NCBI GenBank assembly: GCA_017395555.1
Contig: JAFPUE010000133.1
Span: forward strand, 1-64,000
DNA length: 64,000 nucleotides
Source: Ruminiclostridium sp.
Lineage (GTDB): Bacteria > Bacillota > Clostridia > Oscillospirales > Ruminococcaceae
Direction: 5' to 3'
Numbering within the stretch: the stretch's first letter is position 1; each line of letters opens with the position of its first letter. The translations under genes and the position numbers were made by a program. The notes under the pieces are model-generated. The model was not told the DNA's origin. It ran no database searches and saw only the letters and a list, made by a program, of their open reading frames with translations. Below are positions 50,701-58,666 of this stretch, one piece after another.

Positions 50701-50852
50701 CCCTCAAGAAAGTCGGCGAGACCACAAAGACCTCCGTTCGTATCCGCAGCGTAAAGAAGGGCAAGACCTACAAGTACGCCGTAAAGGCTCAGGTCAACGG
50801 CAAGTGGACTTCTGTCAAGAGCAGCGATATTGTAACGGTCAAGGTTAAATAA
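47727..50852 (+). CDS. Large surface protein with InlB-type, Big2 and FN3 domains
   Basis: The 1041-residue protein has a signal peptide (about 1-31, ending QAFAF) and a unique 440-residue region. An InlB B-type repeat follows at about 465-530 (LHYDANGGTG, FIYWNTKADGSG, LFAQYG). A Big2 Ig-like domain lies at about 750-830 (SIRFTAVAPTVVVGSKATLT, WSSDDESIATVDKG). After a serine/glycine linker, two fibronectin type III-like domains close the protein. It has no LPXTG motif or C-terminal membrane helix, so its attachment is unclear. Start ATG 47727 fits AAGGAAGG; TTG 47721 is possible. It is probably an adhesin. Confidence 0.88.
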   Translation: MKQKSLGKRILAVLLAVFMVFTVLPVQAFAFNPDNYKATIQNVKIGAPITGSDGRKYLPATVTFTASEDLGDQNAIFFLEGYLKTKLASGKSSEGINGLGMTLIGPLKPDALDGAGSNAFSWSFSGGSGMGILKYNLPLLNPGETQTVEQSPYTGQMEVNALTVGDKVTLTIESVFNTSYIPADPVTSKGFTFTIEGESNYPKNITKSEDDDPNTWKTKFNSTNHWQECVEGPKKGEKQNNEPHSLSSEEMALNVNMPVDFDLSKPLSSENTPYLTNDSGAMQFKFSGSGFTSQFGGAEGETTTQKFYMSNFAPVTGAYEEMTALNGKVCSDCKYVQITGYRQAVAFYDESIPEIALQLEAAIDKPVTTAGQKIKLTVKIKKSASAPSVKLMLRGKDGAVNAKLISESVKEAELNASVIEEPNLAVAEPDEYSIVEIEQEWEYTMPASNVTVSIEREKTAVLHYDANGGTGTAPADQTVVVGKSVTIDDAELKKEDFNFIYWNTKADGSGDTYYAGDTITLDADTTLFAQYGGMIMIELPPVYISSIAKPFRLVELGGDYENAYIAYIPYGASTADAKAALDGIKLNLPAAYKDKLRVSSWLYYYDNDTQNELPATMTYNTIYALPMFALTGTFKVGETINIPAMYEQVYVAYWGADWDLEDDSWVFTLFEGDYELGYEGVIPATEDTPECFSFSLTPLNDEGEHDDEEDTAELYLATNGADTDPIGVKCIGGTGSYDDPYLFAPVFAIPVESIRFTAVAPTVVVGSKATLTITTDPADATTDDFVWSSDDESIATVDKGVVTGKKPGTTTITVTGKNELGEDVSATVTLTVSTSGGAKPTPSPSGGSSSTGTSGGSSSSGSVSGTKDESGNVDVTLNDNNSLTLSWKRPQGTSSTVVYAKKTGEKKFSVLAKTTKNKLSILNVKNNTTYEFKLAFISGGVEDDLGGKYNAKINVYYKPAPKATTGDGTVVLKWKAVKGATKYRVCVLDGKTLKKVGETTKTSVRIRSVKKGKTYKYAVKAQVNGKWTSVKSSDIVTVKVK

Positions 50853-50882
50853 GACAAATCTCTTTTAATAACTCTTTTCCTA

Positions 50883-50920
50883 AAGGATCCCCGACAGGTA
50901 ACTGCCGGGGGTTCCTTTTT
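50883..50920 (+). terminator. Rho-independent terminator
   Basis: AAGGATCCCCGACAG pairs with CTGCCGGGGGTTCCTT around GTAA, followed by TTTTT. It ends the surface-protein transcript just before the gltX promoter. Confidence 0.88.
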
Positions 50921-50924
50921 GTGC

Positions 50925-50953
50925 TTGACAAAATGCCCTGTTTGGAATATAAT
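50925..50953 (+). promoter_or_regulatory. Promoter of gltX
   Basis: TTGACA (50925-50930) and TATAAT (50948-50953) with a 17-base spacer; a perfect consensus. Confidence 0.9.
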
Positions 50954-51004
50954 ATAAGATATAGTATTATGTCTTGAATTAAAGAAAGGAAGCATAAATA
51001 AGCC

Positions 51005-52459
51005 ATGTCAAAAGAATTTGTAACGAGATTTGCACCGAGCCCCACCGGATTTATGCACATAGGCAACCTCCGCACCGCGCTGTATGCGTTTCTGCTTGCG
51101 AGAGCCAACAACGGCAAGTTCATTCTCCGTATCGAGGACACCGATCAGGAGCGCCTTGTAGAGGGGGCTGTTGATGTGATATACAGCACGCTTGAAATGA
51201 CGGGAATGACGCATGACGAGGGCCCCGATATCGGCGGTCCGAACGGTCCGTATGTACAGAGCGAGCGCAAGGACATCTATATGAAGTACGCGAAGGAGCT
51301 CGTGGAGAAGGGCGGCGCGTACTACTGCTTCTGCTCGAAGGAGAGGCTTGAAAAGCTGCACGAGGACGGCGATCTCGGAGCTGGCTATGACCGTCATTGC
51401 CGCAACTTGCCGAAAGAGGAAGTCGAGCGCAATCTTGCGGAGGGCAAGCCGTTTGTTATCCGTCAGAAGATGCCGCTTGAGGGCAGCACCGGCTATGACG
51501 ACAGCGTTTTCGGACATATCGAGATAGAGAACGCGGAAATGCAGGATCAGATATTGATAAAGGCCGACGGCTTCCCGACATATAATTTCTGCCACGTTAT
51601 CGACGATCACCTTATGGGAGTTACCCACGTTGTACGCGGCAGCGAGTATCTTACCTCTACACCGAAGTATGTGCTTCTTTATGACGCTTTCGGCTGGGAA
51701 CGTCCGGTTTACTGCCACCTCCCGCTGCTTATGGGTAAGGACGCGGACGGCAATGTCAGCAAGCTCTCCAAGCGCCACGGCTCCGTGAGCTTCCAGGAGC
51801 TCGTGAAAAACGGCTATCTCCCGCAGGCGATAATAAACTATATGGCATTCACAGGCTGGTGCCCGAAGGACACGAACGAGGAGTTCTTCACCATAGACGA
51901 GCTTACGAAGGTGTTCTCGATAGACGGTATCAGCAAATCTCCGGCAGTGTTCGATTACGAGAAGCTGCTGTGGTTCAACAATCACTACATCAAGGAAATG
52001 CCGCTCGACGAGTTCATGGCAAAGGCGAAGCCGTACTATAACGAGGAATACGCCGCATTTGCGGACAACGAGAAGCTCGCGAAGCTGATACAGACGCGTA
52101 TCTCGGTATTCCCCGAGGTGAACGAAAAGGCGGAGTTTGTCAAGGGCTTGCCCGATTACGACACCGAGCTTTTCGTGAACAAAAAGAACAAGACGACGGT
52201 TGAGCAGTGCGCGGATATCATCGAGTATTCGCTACCGAAGCTCAAAGATGTTTCCGACTGGAACAACGACACGCTGTTCGAGCTCCTGAAAGCAATAGCA
52301 GAGGAAAAGGGAGTAAAAGCCGGTGCGGTGATGTGGGCAATACGCATAGGCGTTTCCGGTCTCGCTGTCACACCGGGCGGAGCTACCGAGCTTATGGAGA
52401 TACTGGGAAAAGACGAGTCGATAAAGAGGCTTGAAACGAGTCTTGCAAAAGTAAAATGA
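51005..52459 (+). CDS. gltX: Glutamyl-tRNA synthetase
   Basis: The 484-residue enzyme charges tRNA-Glu with glutamate. It has the class I signature FAPSPTGFMHIGNLRTALY, RIEDTDQER for the amino acid, and SKLSKRHGSVSF (the KMSKS-equivalent loop), followed by a helical anticodon-binding C-terminus. Length and motifs are those of a normal bacterial GluRS. It is the first gene of a transcript that continues into the two small membrane genes and the MetRS-like gene. Confidence 0.97.
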   Translation: MSKEFVTRFAPSPTGFMHIGNLRTALYAFLLARANNGKFILRIEDTDQERLVEGAVDVIYSTLEMTGMTHDEGPDIGGPNGPYVQSERKDIYMKYAKELVEKGGAYYCFCSKERLEKLHEDGDLGAGYDRHCRNLPKEEVERNLAEGKPFVIRQKMPLEGSTGYDDSVFGHIEIENAEMQDQILIKADGFPTYNFCHVIDDHLMGVTHVVRGSEYLTSTPKYVLLYDAFGWERPVYCHLPLLMGKDADGNVSKLSKRHGSVSFQELVKNGYLPQAIINYMAFTGWCPKDTNEEFFTIDELTKVFSIDGISKSPAVFDYEKLLWFNNHYIKEMPLDEFMAKAKPYYNEEYAAFADNEKLAKLIQTRISVFPEVNEKAEFVKGLPDYDTELFVNKKNKTTVEQCADIIEYSLPKLKDVSDWNNDTLFELLKAIAEEKGVKAGAVMWAIRIGVSGLAVTPGGATELMEILGKDESIKRLETSLAKVK

Positions 52460-52468
52460 GGTGCTGAC

Positions 52469-52798
52469 ATGGACGGCGTATCGGCGTTTGTAAACGGTTT
52501 ACATTGGTTTGTAAACGGACTTGTGGCAGGTCTCGCAGGTGTAATAGTTATATCCGTATCTCTTACACTGTTTTTTTCAAACAAGTCGGTCAAGCCTGCC
52601 GTGCCTGTAACGGCTGTTATAGGAACAATACTGCTTCTGATAGCGGTATCGGTATTCGGCTTATCGGGCTTTACCGGAGGCACCGTCGGCGGTATTGTTA
52701 TCGGTATCGTCTCTCTGATACTGACAGCTCTGACTATATTTTATGACATTACAGTTATCAAAAAATATATAAGGCAAAAGAAAACGTTGAAGCAGTGA
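52469..52798 (+). CDS. Small membrane protein, paralogue of 52810
   Basis: A 109-residue protein with three hydrophobic helices (about 14-34, 45-67, 72-95) and a lysine-rich end (IKKYIRQKKT). It resembles the next gene in helix pattern and in its end (YDITVIKKYIRQKK against YDVFVIKKNIIQKK), so the two are tandem paralogues. Function unknown. GAGGTG lies before the ATG, overlapping the gltX stop. Confidence 0.7.
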   Translation: MDGVSAFVNGLHWFVNGLVAGLAGVIVISVSLTLFFSNKSVKPAVPVTAVIGTILLLIAVSVFGLSGFTGGTVGGIVIGIVSLILTALTIFYDITVIKKYIRQKKTLKQ

Positions 52799-52809
52799 GG
52801 TGAAATGCC

Positions 52810-53187
52810 ATGACAGCAGTGCTTATGGACGATGCAGTATTATCGGGTTTTCCTTCCGTGGAAGAGTTAAAGACAGCGTTGATATGGTTTATCGTTATAG
52901 GCTTAATGACGTTGATCGGACTTTGTGCGCTGATCTGTTCTCTGACATCTTTCTTCTCGCATAAGCCGAATTACCGTGAAGCTCTTATTTTTGCAGCCAT
53001 AACAACATTTCTTCTGTCTCCTGCCGCCGTATTCGGTGTTATCTGCCTGACATTACCCGACGTTATTGTCATAGGCATCATTTCTTCTGCACTGTCTGTC
53101 CTTTTAATTGTTTACGATGTTTTTGTCATAAAAAAGAATATTATTCAAAAGAAAAATAAATCTACGGAGGAACAAAAGAATGGCTAA
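52810..53187 (+). CDS. Small membrane protein, paralogue of 52469
   Basis: A 125-residue protein with three hydrophobic helices and the same YD-x-x-VIKK-x-I-x-QKK end as its neighbour. The short acidic N-terminus (MDDAVLSGFPSVEEL) differs. Its last 8 bases overlap the start of the MetRS-like gene, so translation is coupled. I do not know the family; location between two aminoacyl-tRNA synthetase genes is probably incidental. Confidence 0.7.
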   Translation: MTAVLMDDAVLSGFPSVEELKTALIWFIVIGLMTLIGLCALICSLTSFFSHKPNYREALIFAAITTFLLSPAAVFGVICLTLPDVIVIGIISSALSVLLIVYDVFVIKKNIIQKKNKSTEEQKNG

Positions 53188-55225
53188 AGACAACAACAAC
53201 TTCGTCCCGCACGAAATACCGCGTCCGGAATGGCCGAAGCGTGCGATAATCACGGGCGGTATGCCCTACGGCAACAAAACGCTTCACTTCGGACACGTTG
53301 GCGGCGTTTTCGTATTCGCGGACGTTTACGCGCGTTTTCTGCGTGACCGTATCGGCAAGGACAACGTTATCTTCGTTTCCGGTACCGACTGCTACGGCTC
53401 GCCTATCGCGGAGGGCTACCGCAAGCTCGTCGAAGCCGGCGAGTTCGAGGGCGATATCCGCGACTTTGTCCGCAGAAACCACAATGCGCAGAAAAAGACG
53501 CTTGAAGACTATATGATAAGCCTTGACATTTTCGGCGCGTCCGGACTTGACCGCACCGCCGAGATTCACAACGCGATGTCGGATTGGTTCATTCGCAGGC
53601 TGTATGAGAACGGTCATCTGCGCAAGATCAGCACAAAACAGTTCTACGACGAGAAAGCCGGCTGCTTCCTTAACGGCAGACAGGTCATCGGTAAATGCCC
53701 CGTTGACGGCTGCCAGTCGCAGAAGGGCTATGCGGACGAGTGCGATCTCGGACATCAGTATATGCCGGAGAACCTTATTGACCCGAAGAGCACGCTCACG
53801 GGCGAAACTCCGATAATGAAGGACGTTGACAACTGGTACTTCGATCTTCCGGCATACAATGCGCTTTTGAAGGAGTACGTTGCACGCATACAAAAGCAGA
53901 AGAACATCAGACCGCTCGTTCACAAGACGATCTCGGAATTCCTTGCGGATCCCGTTATCCACATCAAGAACGAGCTGCTCGACAGCTACAATGCCGTAAA
54001 GGATAAGATGCCGGAGCACGAGTTCATCGAGGAAAAGAAGAAGCCCTCGTTCACGATAGCTTTCAAGGAGCTCGACGAAATGAACAAGGCGTGTGAGGTG
54101 CTTTCCGCTAACGGTATTCGCTTCCGCACGGGCAAAACCCTCGTTCCGTTCCGTCTGACCGGCAACATCGAGTGGGGTGTACCCGCGCCTGTCCTCGAAG
54201 GCGAAGACCCGCTGACCGTATGGGTATGGCCGGAATCGCTGTGGGCTCCGATCTCGGTCACCGAGGCTGTGCTTGAAAAACGCGGCAGAAAAATGGAGGA
54301 ATGGCGCGACTACTGGTGCAGCAGGGACGCACAGGTATATCAGTTCATAGGTGCCGACAACATCTACTTCTACGGAGTTGCCGAAATGGGAATGTTCATG
54401 GCGCTGCAGGGCAGGGAAGGGAACGTTTCCGATCCGCCGGAGGGAGAAATGCAGCTTCCGGTGCTCTGTGCGAACAATCACATACTGTTCCTGAACGCGA
54501 AGGCATCGAGCTCAAGCGACATCAAGCCCCCCATGGCGGACGAGCTTCTCGACTACTACACACCGGAGCAGCTGCGTATGCACTTCCTCGGGCTTGGTCT
54601 CGGACAGCGCAGCGTCAGCTTCAACCCGAAGCCGCTTGACCCGACGATAAAGCCGGGCAGCGAGGAAGCGGAGCAGCCCGATCCCGTCGTAAAGGACGGC
54701 TTCCTGCTGTCGAACGTGTTCAACAGAATAATACGCACCTGCATTTACACTGCGCAGAAGTATTACGACGGCGTAATGCCCGTTGGTGAGATCGAGGAGC
54801 AGGTGCTTGCCGACGCGAAGAAGTCTATTCTCGACTACGAGCGCTTTATGTACAGATTTGAGTTCCACCAGGCGACTTACGTTCTTGACAGCTATATCCG
54901 CAAGGCGAGCAAGTACATGGCGAAGAATCTCGGCGACGCTGACAAGAACGAGGACGATGCGCTCCGCAGAAAGACGCTGATAAACGTATTCCACATGATA
55001 CGCACCGCGGCTGTGCTGCTTCACCCCATGGCACCCAAAGGAACAGAGATGATACTCGAATATTTACAGCTCGGAGAGGATTTCTGGAGCTGGGATAAGA
55101 TCTTCGAGCCGATCTCCGCGTTTACCGGCGGTTCCGATCACAAGCTGAAATTCCTTGAGCCGCGCGTTGACTTCTTCACCCGTCACCCGTCGCAGTTCGC
55201 ATCGGACAACGAAGAAAATAATTAA
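53180..55225 (+). CDS. Methionyl-tRNA synthetase-like class I tRNA ligase with broken KMSKS
   Basis: The 681-residue protein has a MetRS-type catalytic domain: ITGGMPYGNKTLHFGHVGG (HFGH at 36-39), SGTDCYGSPI and a zinc knuckle region (CPVDGCQSQKGYADECDLG). WGVPAPVLEG and VYQFIGADNIYFYG also fit the family. Where KMSKS should be it reads KASSSS (about 441-446), losing the second lysine and the Met. An anticodon-binding-like helical C-terminus follows. It could be a divergent MetRS or a paralogue that no longer charges tRNA; a standard metG may exist elsewhere. CGGAGGAA precedes the ATG. Confidence 0.82.
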   Translation: MAKDNNNFVPHEIPRPEWPKRAIITGGMPYGNKTLHFGHVGGVFVFADVYARFLRDRIGKDNVIFVSGTDCYGSPIAEGYRKLVEAGEFEGDIRDFVRRNHNAQKKTLEDYMISLDIFGASGLDRTAEIHNAMSDWFIRRLYENGHLRKISTKQFYDEKAGCFLNGRQVIGKCPVDGCQSQKGYADECDLGHQYMPENLIDPKSTLTGETPIMKDVDNWYFDLPAYNALLKEYVARIQKQKNIRPLVHKTISEFLADPVIHIKNELLDSYNAVKDKMPEHEFIEEKKKPSFTIAFKELDEMNKACEVLSANGIRFRTGKTLVPFRLTGNIEWGVPAPVLEGEDPLTVWVWPESLWAPISVTEAVLEKRGRKMEEWRDYWCSRDAQVYQFIGADNIYFYGVAEMGMFMALQGREGNVSDPPEGEMQLPVLCANNHILFLNAKASSSSDIKPPMADELLDYYTPEQLRMHFLGLGLGQRSVSFNPKPLDPTIKPGSEEAEQPDPVVKDGFLLSNVFNRIIRTCIYTAQKYYDGVMPVGEIEEQVLADAKKSILDYERFMYRFEFHQATYVLDSYIRKASKYMAKNLGDADKNEDDALRRKTLINVFHMIRTAAVLLHPMAPKGTEMILEYLQLGEDFWSWDKIFEPISAFTGGSDHKLKFLEPRVDFFTRHPSQFASDNEENN

Positions 55226-55252
55226 TAATTAATTATTTTGGAATCGTGACGA
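55224..55252. repeat. Short variable-stem repeat remnant, copy F
   Basis: ATAATTAATAATTAATTATT is followed directly by TTGGAATCGTGACGAGA (GAATCGTGACGA at 55241-55252). The hairpin is absent. It begins at the stop codon of the MetRS-like gene. Confidence 0.6.
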
Positions 55253-55294
55253 GATTACTTGGTTTAGTTTACAGACAGAAATAAATTACATCAT

Positions 55295-55326
55295 TCCCGC
55301 CGGCAGGTATTGTTCTGTTGGCGGGA
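55295..55326 (+). terminator. Probable terminator
   Basis: TCCCGCCGGCAG (55295-55306) pairs with CTGTTGGCGGGA (55315-55326) with one G-T wobble; the following T-run is weak. Confidence 0.65.
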
Positions 55327-55349
55327 GTTCTGTATATCCGGGTACTGCC

Positions 55350-55378
55350 TTGACTAATTTTATCCGATATGCTATAAT
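55350..55378 (+). promoter_or_regulatory. Promoter of the CNNM/CorC-type gene
   Basis: TTGACT (55350-55355) and TATAAT (55373-55378) with a 17-base spacer. Confidence 0.85.
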
Positions 55379-55407
55379 ATAGCAAATAAACCGAGAAGGA
55401 AACTGAA

Positions 55408-56742
55408 ATGGGTTCGGACATACAAACGATAGTAATACTTGTTTTGCTGGTAGTTTTGTCGGCTTTTTTTTCGGCTGCTGAGACCGCGTTCACGAGCGCT
55501 AACAAGATAAGGCTGAAAAGCCGCGCGGAAAACGGCTCGAAGAAGGCTGAAAATGCGCTTGCGATCATCGAAAGGTATGACAAGACGCTGACCACTATTC
55601 TTATCGGCAATAACATTGTAAATATACTCACATCGTCTCTGGCTACCGTGCTGTTCATAAAGCTGCTCGGAACGCACGGAACGCTTGTGTCCACAGTCGC
55701 GGTAACGGTGGTTGTGCTGGTTTTCGGCGAGATACTGCCAAAGACCTTGGCGAAAATGCACGCGGAGAACTTCGCATGTGCCGTGAGCGGGATAATGAAA
55801 TTTCTGATGATCGTGTTCACGCCGCTGTCCGCTGTGTTCATACTGCTCCAGAAGGGCGTTTCGAGATTGTTCGGCGGTAAGGGCGGCGAGGTCAGCATGA
55901 CCGAGCAGGAGCTCATGCAGATAATCGACGAGATCGAGGACGAGGGCGTGCTTGAGGAGCAGGAGAGCGATCTTGTACGCAGCGCGCTGGAATTTGACGA
56001 AACGCTTGTCTCAGCAATAATCACGCCCCGTGTAAATGTTGCCGCGGCGGAGATAAACACGGGCGTTGAAGAAATGAAGGAGCTGTTCCTGCGCGAGGGA
56101 TATTCCCGCATACCCGTATATGAAAAGTCCGTGGATCACATAGTCGGTATTGTCAAGCACAAGGACTTCTTTGAAAAGCTCGTTTCCGGTGAGAGCTTCT
56201 ATGTGCGCGATCTTGTGCAGGAGACAATGTTCGTGCCGGGACTTATGAAAATACCCGATGTGCTGCGCAAAATGCAGCGCAGCAAGACACATCTCGCCGT
56301 TGTCGTTGACCAGTACGGCGGCACCGACGGCATTGTCACTATCGAGGACATAATGGAAGAGCTTGTCGGCGAGATCTGGGACGAGACGGACGAGGTGAAA
56401 GCGCCGGTGCGCTTCATAAGCGAGAATGTTTTTGAGACGAGCGGGGAAGTGGCGCAGAACGACTTCAACCGCTACTTCGAGGGACGCTTTGAGATAAACT
56501 CCGACAGCAACACCGTCGGCGGCTGGATATATGAGCTCTTCGGCAGGATCCCGCAGGAGGGAGAAACGATAGAGACGGAAAACTTCCGGATAACCGTGGT
56601 CAGCCTCGATGAGCTGCGTGTCGGCAAGCTGCGGTTCGAGATACTGCCGGGAAAAGACGAGCAGCAGGAACGTGTTTCCAAAGCGGAGCGTCCCGGCGAT
56701 GTCAGGAGCAGATTTTCCGAAAAAGGACAGAGTGATCGGTAA
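55408..56742 (+). CDS. CNNM/CorC-family protein (DUF21, CBS pair, CorC_HlyC)
   Basis: The 444-residue protein has an N-terminal DUF21 membrane domain (about 1-190; SAFFSAAETAFTSANKIRLK, IGNNIVNILTSSLAT, FGEILPKTLAKMHAE). A CBS pair follows at about 205-325 (ITPRVNVAAAEI, YSRIPVYEKSVDHIVGIVKH, VVDQYGGTDGIVTIEDIMEE). A CorC_HlyC domain covers about 340-425. Relatives transport or regulate Mg2+ and are often misnamed hemolysins. AGAAGGAAA precedes the ATG. Confidence 0.95.
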   Translation: MGSDIQTIVILVLLVVLSAFFSAAETAFTSANKIRLKSRAENGSKKAENALAIIERYDKTLTTILIGNNIVNILTSSLATVLFIKLLGTHGTLVSTVAVTVVVLVFGEILPKTLAKMHAENFACAVSGIMKFLMIVFTPLSAVFILLQKGVSRLFGGKGGEVSMTEQELMQIIDEIEDEGVLEEQESDLVRSALEFDETLVSAIITPRVNVAAAEINTGVEEMKELFLREGYSRIPVYEKSVDHIVGIVKHKDFFEKLVSGESFYVRDLVQETMFVPGLMKIPDVLRKMQRSKTHLAVVVDQYGGTDGIVTIEDIMEELVGEIWDETDEVKAPVRFISENVFETSGEVAQNDFNRYFEGRFEINSDSNTVGGWIYELFGRIPQEGETIETENFRITVVSLDELRVGKLRFEILPGKDEQQERVSKAERPGDVRSRFSEKGQSDR

Positions 56743-57312
56743 ATGACATTTTACATTGTTGTGACGGTAATATCCGCGGTGTCGTTCGCAGCGGATATGA
56801 TACTGCGCTATATGGAGAAGATACGCTCCTTCGGCATGGAAGAAAGGCTGCACAATATAAAGGGTGATACTATACCGATAGAAGACCTTATCCCGCACAA
56901 TCTCACGATGCTTACGGTGTGGGGAATGGCGTTCGGCACGTTCGGCATTTTCATGAAGCTGCTCGGTCTGCACCCGTTTCTCAGCTTTCCTGCTTCCGCA
57001 GCTTTCGGCTGTATCGTGAACTTCACGGTCATGCACTTCATAAAGCCGTTCTATGCTAATATTCTCGGTGACGAGCTTTCGGAGAAGACCGACATAAGCG
57101 GCAATTCCGCCGTCTGCACCGAACGTATCGCGGGCGACAGCTACGGGCGTATCGAGCTTGAATACCACGGCAAGCGCTACGAATTTGAAGCGATATCCGA
57201 ATATGAAACGGACATAGAGAAGGGTGAGAATGTGCTCGTGCTTTACCGCGACGGGCAGTTTTGCGTCGTCGAAAAGCAGTCCGAGCTGCTTGATGTCCTG
57301 AACGAAAAATAA
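56743..57312 (+). CDS. Membrane protein with NfeD-like C-terminal domain
   Basis: A 189-residue protein with an N-terminal helix, two or three central helices (about 55-105) and a soluble beta-rich end (about 117-180; GNSAVCTERIAGDSYGRIEL, KGENVLVLYRDGQFCVVEK) that resembles the OB-like domain of NfeD proteins. Its ATG directly follows the preceding TAA, so it is coupled to the CNNM-type gene. NfeD proteins affect membrane organisation; that role here is only an inference. Confidence 0.7.
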   Translation: MTFYIVVTVISAVSFAADMILRYMEKIRSFGMEERLHNIKGDTIPIEDLIPHNLTMLTVWGMAFGTFGIFMKLLGLHPFLSFPASAAFGCIVNFTVMHFIKPFYANILGDELSEKTDISGNSAVCTERIAGDSYGRIELEYHGKRYEFEAISEYETDIEKGENVLVLYRDGQFCVVEKQSELLDVLNEK

Positions 57313-57343
57313 CCGCAGAATGTAGTTGCACTCTGCGGTTATT
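57308..57343. terminator. Bidirectional terminator between convergent genes
   Basis: AATAACCGCAGA (57308-57319) pairs with TCTGCGGTTATT (57332-57343). On the minus strand a TTTTT run follows, so it serves the cyclophilin gene best. Confidence 0.85.
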
Positions 57344-57383
57344 GGCTTATTATCTGTAATTTTAATGGATAGAATAATATCAA

Positions 57384-58280
57384 TTATTCCACTGTGAATA
57401 TCTCGACTTTTTCGATGATTATTTCCGTTGCCGGCTTGGAGATGTTGCCGTTGCCGTCATCGACTTTTTCTACTGCGGTTATCTTGTCGATAACATCAAA
57501 ACCCTCTACTGTCTGACCGAAAACGGTGTAAGCGCCGTCTATATCAGGTCTTCCTCCTTTGGTTGCATAGGTCTCCTTTACCGCATCGGTAATTGTCTCG
57601 CCCATTGCCTTTGCCGCGTTTACAACGAAAGCGTTGTAGTCATACGCTTTCTTGTACATCGTGTACTCCGAGGAACCTTCCTCGAACATACTCATATAGA
57701 TCTGATACATAGCCGCGTATTGCTCGTGATTTGAAGCAGTATTTGTATATCCGCCTTCCTCCACGGTCATCTGGGTCTTGCTGTTCACGATGTAGAAGCC
57801 GTCGGAAAGATCGCCGAGACCGTTCGCCGCATAGCAGAGAGCACCGTAGTAGTGACGCAGGCTTGTGTTGATCTCGTTCTTGAAGCTGCCGCCGTCGAAC
57901 GACGAGCCGCCGCCTCCCGTTCCGTTGCCGGAGCCGCCCTGTATCATAAAGTTCTCGATAAGGCGGTGGAAGTTTCTGCCGTTGTAGTCGCCGCGTTTTG
58001 CGAGCTCCGTGAAGTTGTAAACGGAGTAGGGCGCAAGATCGGGGAACAGCTTGATCTTGATATCGCCGTAGTCTCTAACGCTTATCACGGCGTAAGTGTC
58101 GCCCTTTTCGAGCGTTACCTCGCCGGAATTGCCGGCGCCGGTGCTTTTTATGATGCGTGCTTCGGATGCCTGATTTTCGGCTGCCGTAACAGCAGTTCCG
58201 TTATCGCTGCCGGAACAGCCCGTAAGCATCATAACTCCGCATACTGCGGCAGCGCAGAGTGCCTTCGTTATTTTTTTCAT
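57384..58280 (-). CDS. Cyclophilin-type peptidyl-prolyl isomerase lipoprotein
   Basis: The 298-residue protein has a lipoprotein signal (LTGC lipobox) and a linker, then a cyclophilin fold: YGDIKIKLFPDLAPYSVYNF, RNFHRLIENFMIQGG (catalytic Arg and Phe) and GLGDLSDGFYIVNS. An inserted segment (about 185-225) precedes the final VFGQTVEGFDVIDKI. It is probably an extracytoplasmic folding helper. GGAGATAAGC lies before the ATG. I saw no strong -35 region for it, only TATAAT at about 58310. Confidence 0.93.
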   Translation of the reverse strand: MKKITKALCAAAVCGVMMLTGCSGSDNGTAVTAAENQASEARIIKSTGAGNSGEVTLEKGDTYAVISVRDYGDIKIKLFPDLAPYSVYNFTELAKRGDYNGRNFHRLIENFMIQGGSGNGTGGGGSSFDGGSFKNEINTSLRHYYGALCYAANGLGDLSDGFYIVNSKTQMTVEEGGYTNTASNHEQYAAMYQIYMSMFEEGSSEYTMYKKAYDYNAFVVNAAKAMGETITDAVKETYATKGGRPDIDGAYTVFGQTVEGFDVIDKITAVEKVDDGNGNISKPATEIIIEKVEIFTVE

Positions 58281-58361
58281 AGCTTATCTCCTTGTATAGC
58301 TTTTATTAAAAGATTATATTTTTACTGCCTTATAGGACAGGATAAATTCGGGAAATGCAAA

Positions 58362-58383
58362 AGAACCGTGTTTAAACGGTTCT
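58362..58383 (-). terminator. Terminator of the ylxM-ffh-rpsP-khpA operon
   Basis: AGAACCGT and ACGGTTCT form an 8-bp hairpin, followed on the minus strand by TTTTGCATTT. It lies 36 bases after khpA. Confidence 0.75.
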
Positions 58384-58418
58384 CCCACATCCGGCTTGTG
58401 ACGACTCCGGTTTACCGG

Positions 58419-58652
58419 TCAGTCTATCTCCACCATTACCTTTTCGCTGTGTCTTACGGCACCTGCGCGCATAATGGTCCTGATAGCTTTTGCGATACGT
58501 CCCTGTTTGCCGATAACTCTGCCCATATCGCCGGGAGCGACGTGCAGATGATAAACGATCGTGCCGTCCTCTTTCGGCTCGTCAACAGTTATCTCTATCG
58601 CGGTCTTGTCCTCAACAAGCTCTTCCACCATTGCGTACAAGAGTTCTTTCAT
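58419..58652 (-). CDS. khpA: KH-domain RNA-binding protein KhpA (YlqC)
   Basis: A 77-residue KH domain with the G-x-x-G loop VIGKQGR and the KAIRTIMRAGA helix; length and layout match KhpA. KhpA works with KhpB in RNA binding and cell elongation in Firmicutes. It is last in the ylxM-ffh-rpsP-khpA operon, 14 bases after rpsP. The rimM-trmD genes that often follow are absent here. Confidence 0.93.
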   Translation of the reverse strand: MKELLYAMVEELVEDKTAIEITVDEPKEDGTIVYHLHVAPGDMGRVIGKQGRIAKAIRTIMRAGAVRHSEKVMVEID

Positions 58653-58666
58653 TGACAGACCTCCGA

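Noticed and set aside
53162..54481. Long open frame on the minus strand opposite the MetRS-like gene
   Set aside because: It is antisense to a clear synthetase gene with no promoter or ribosome site.
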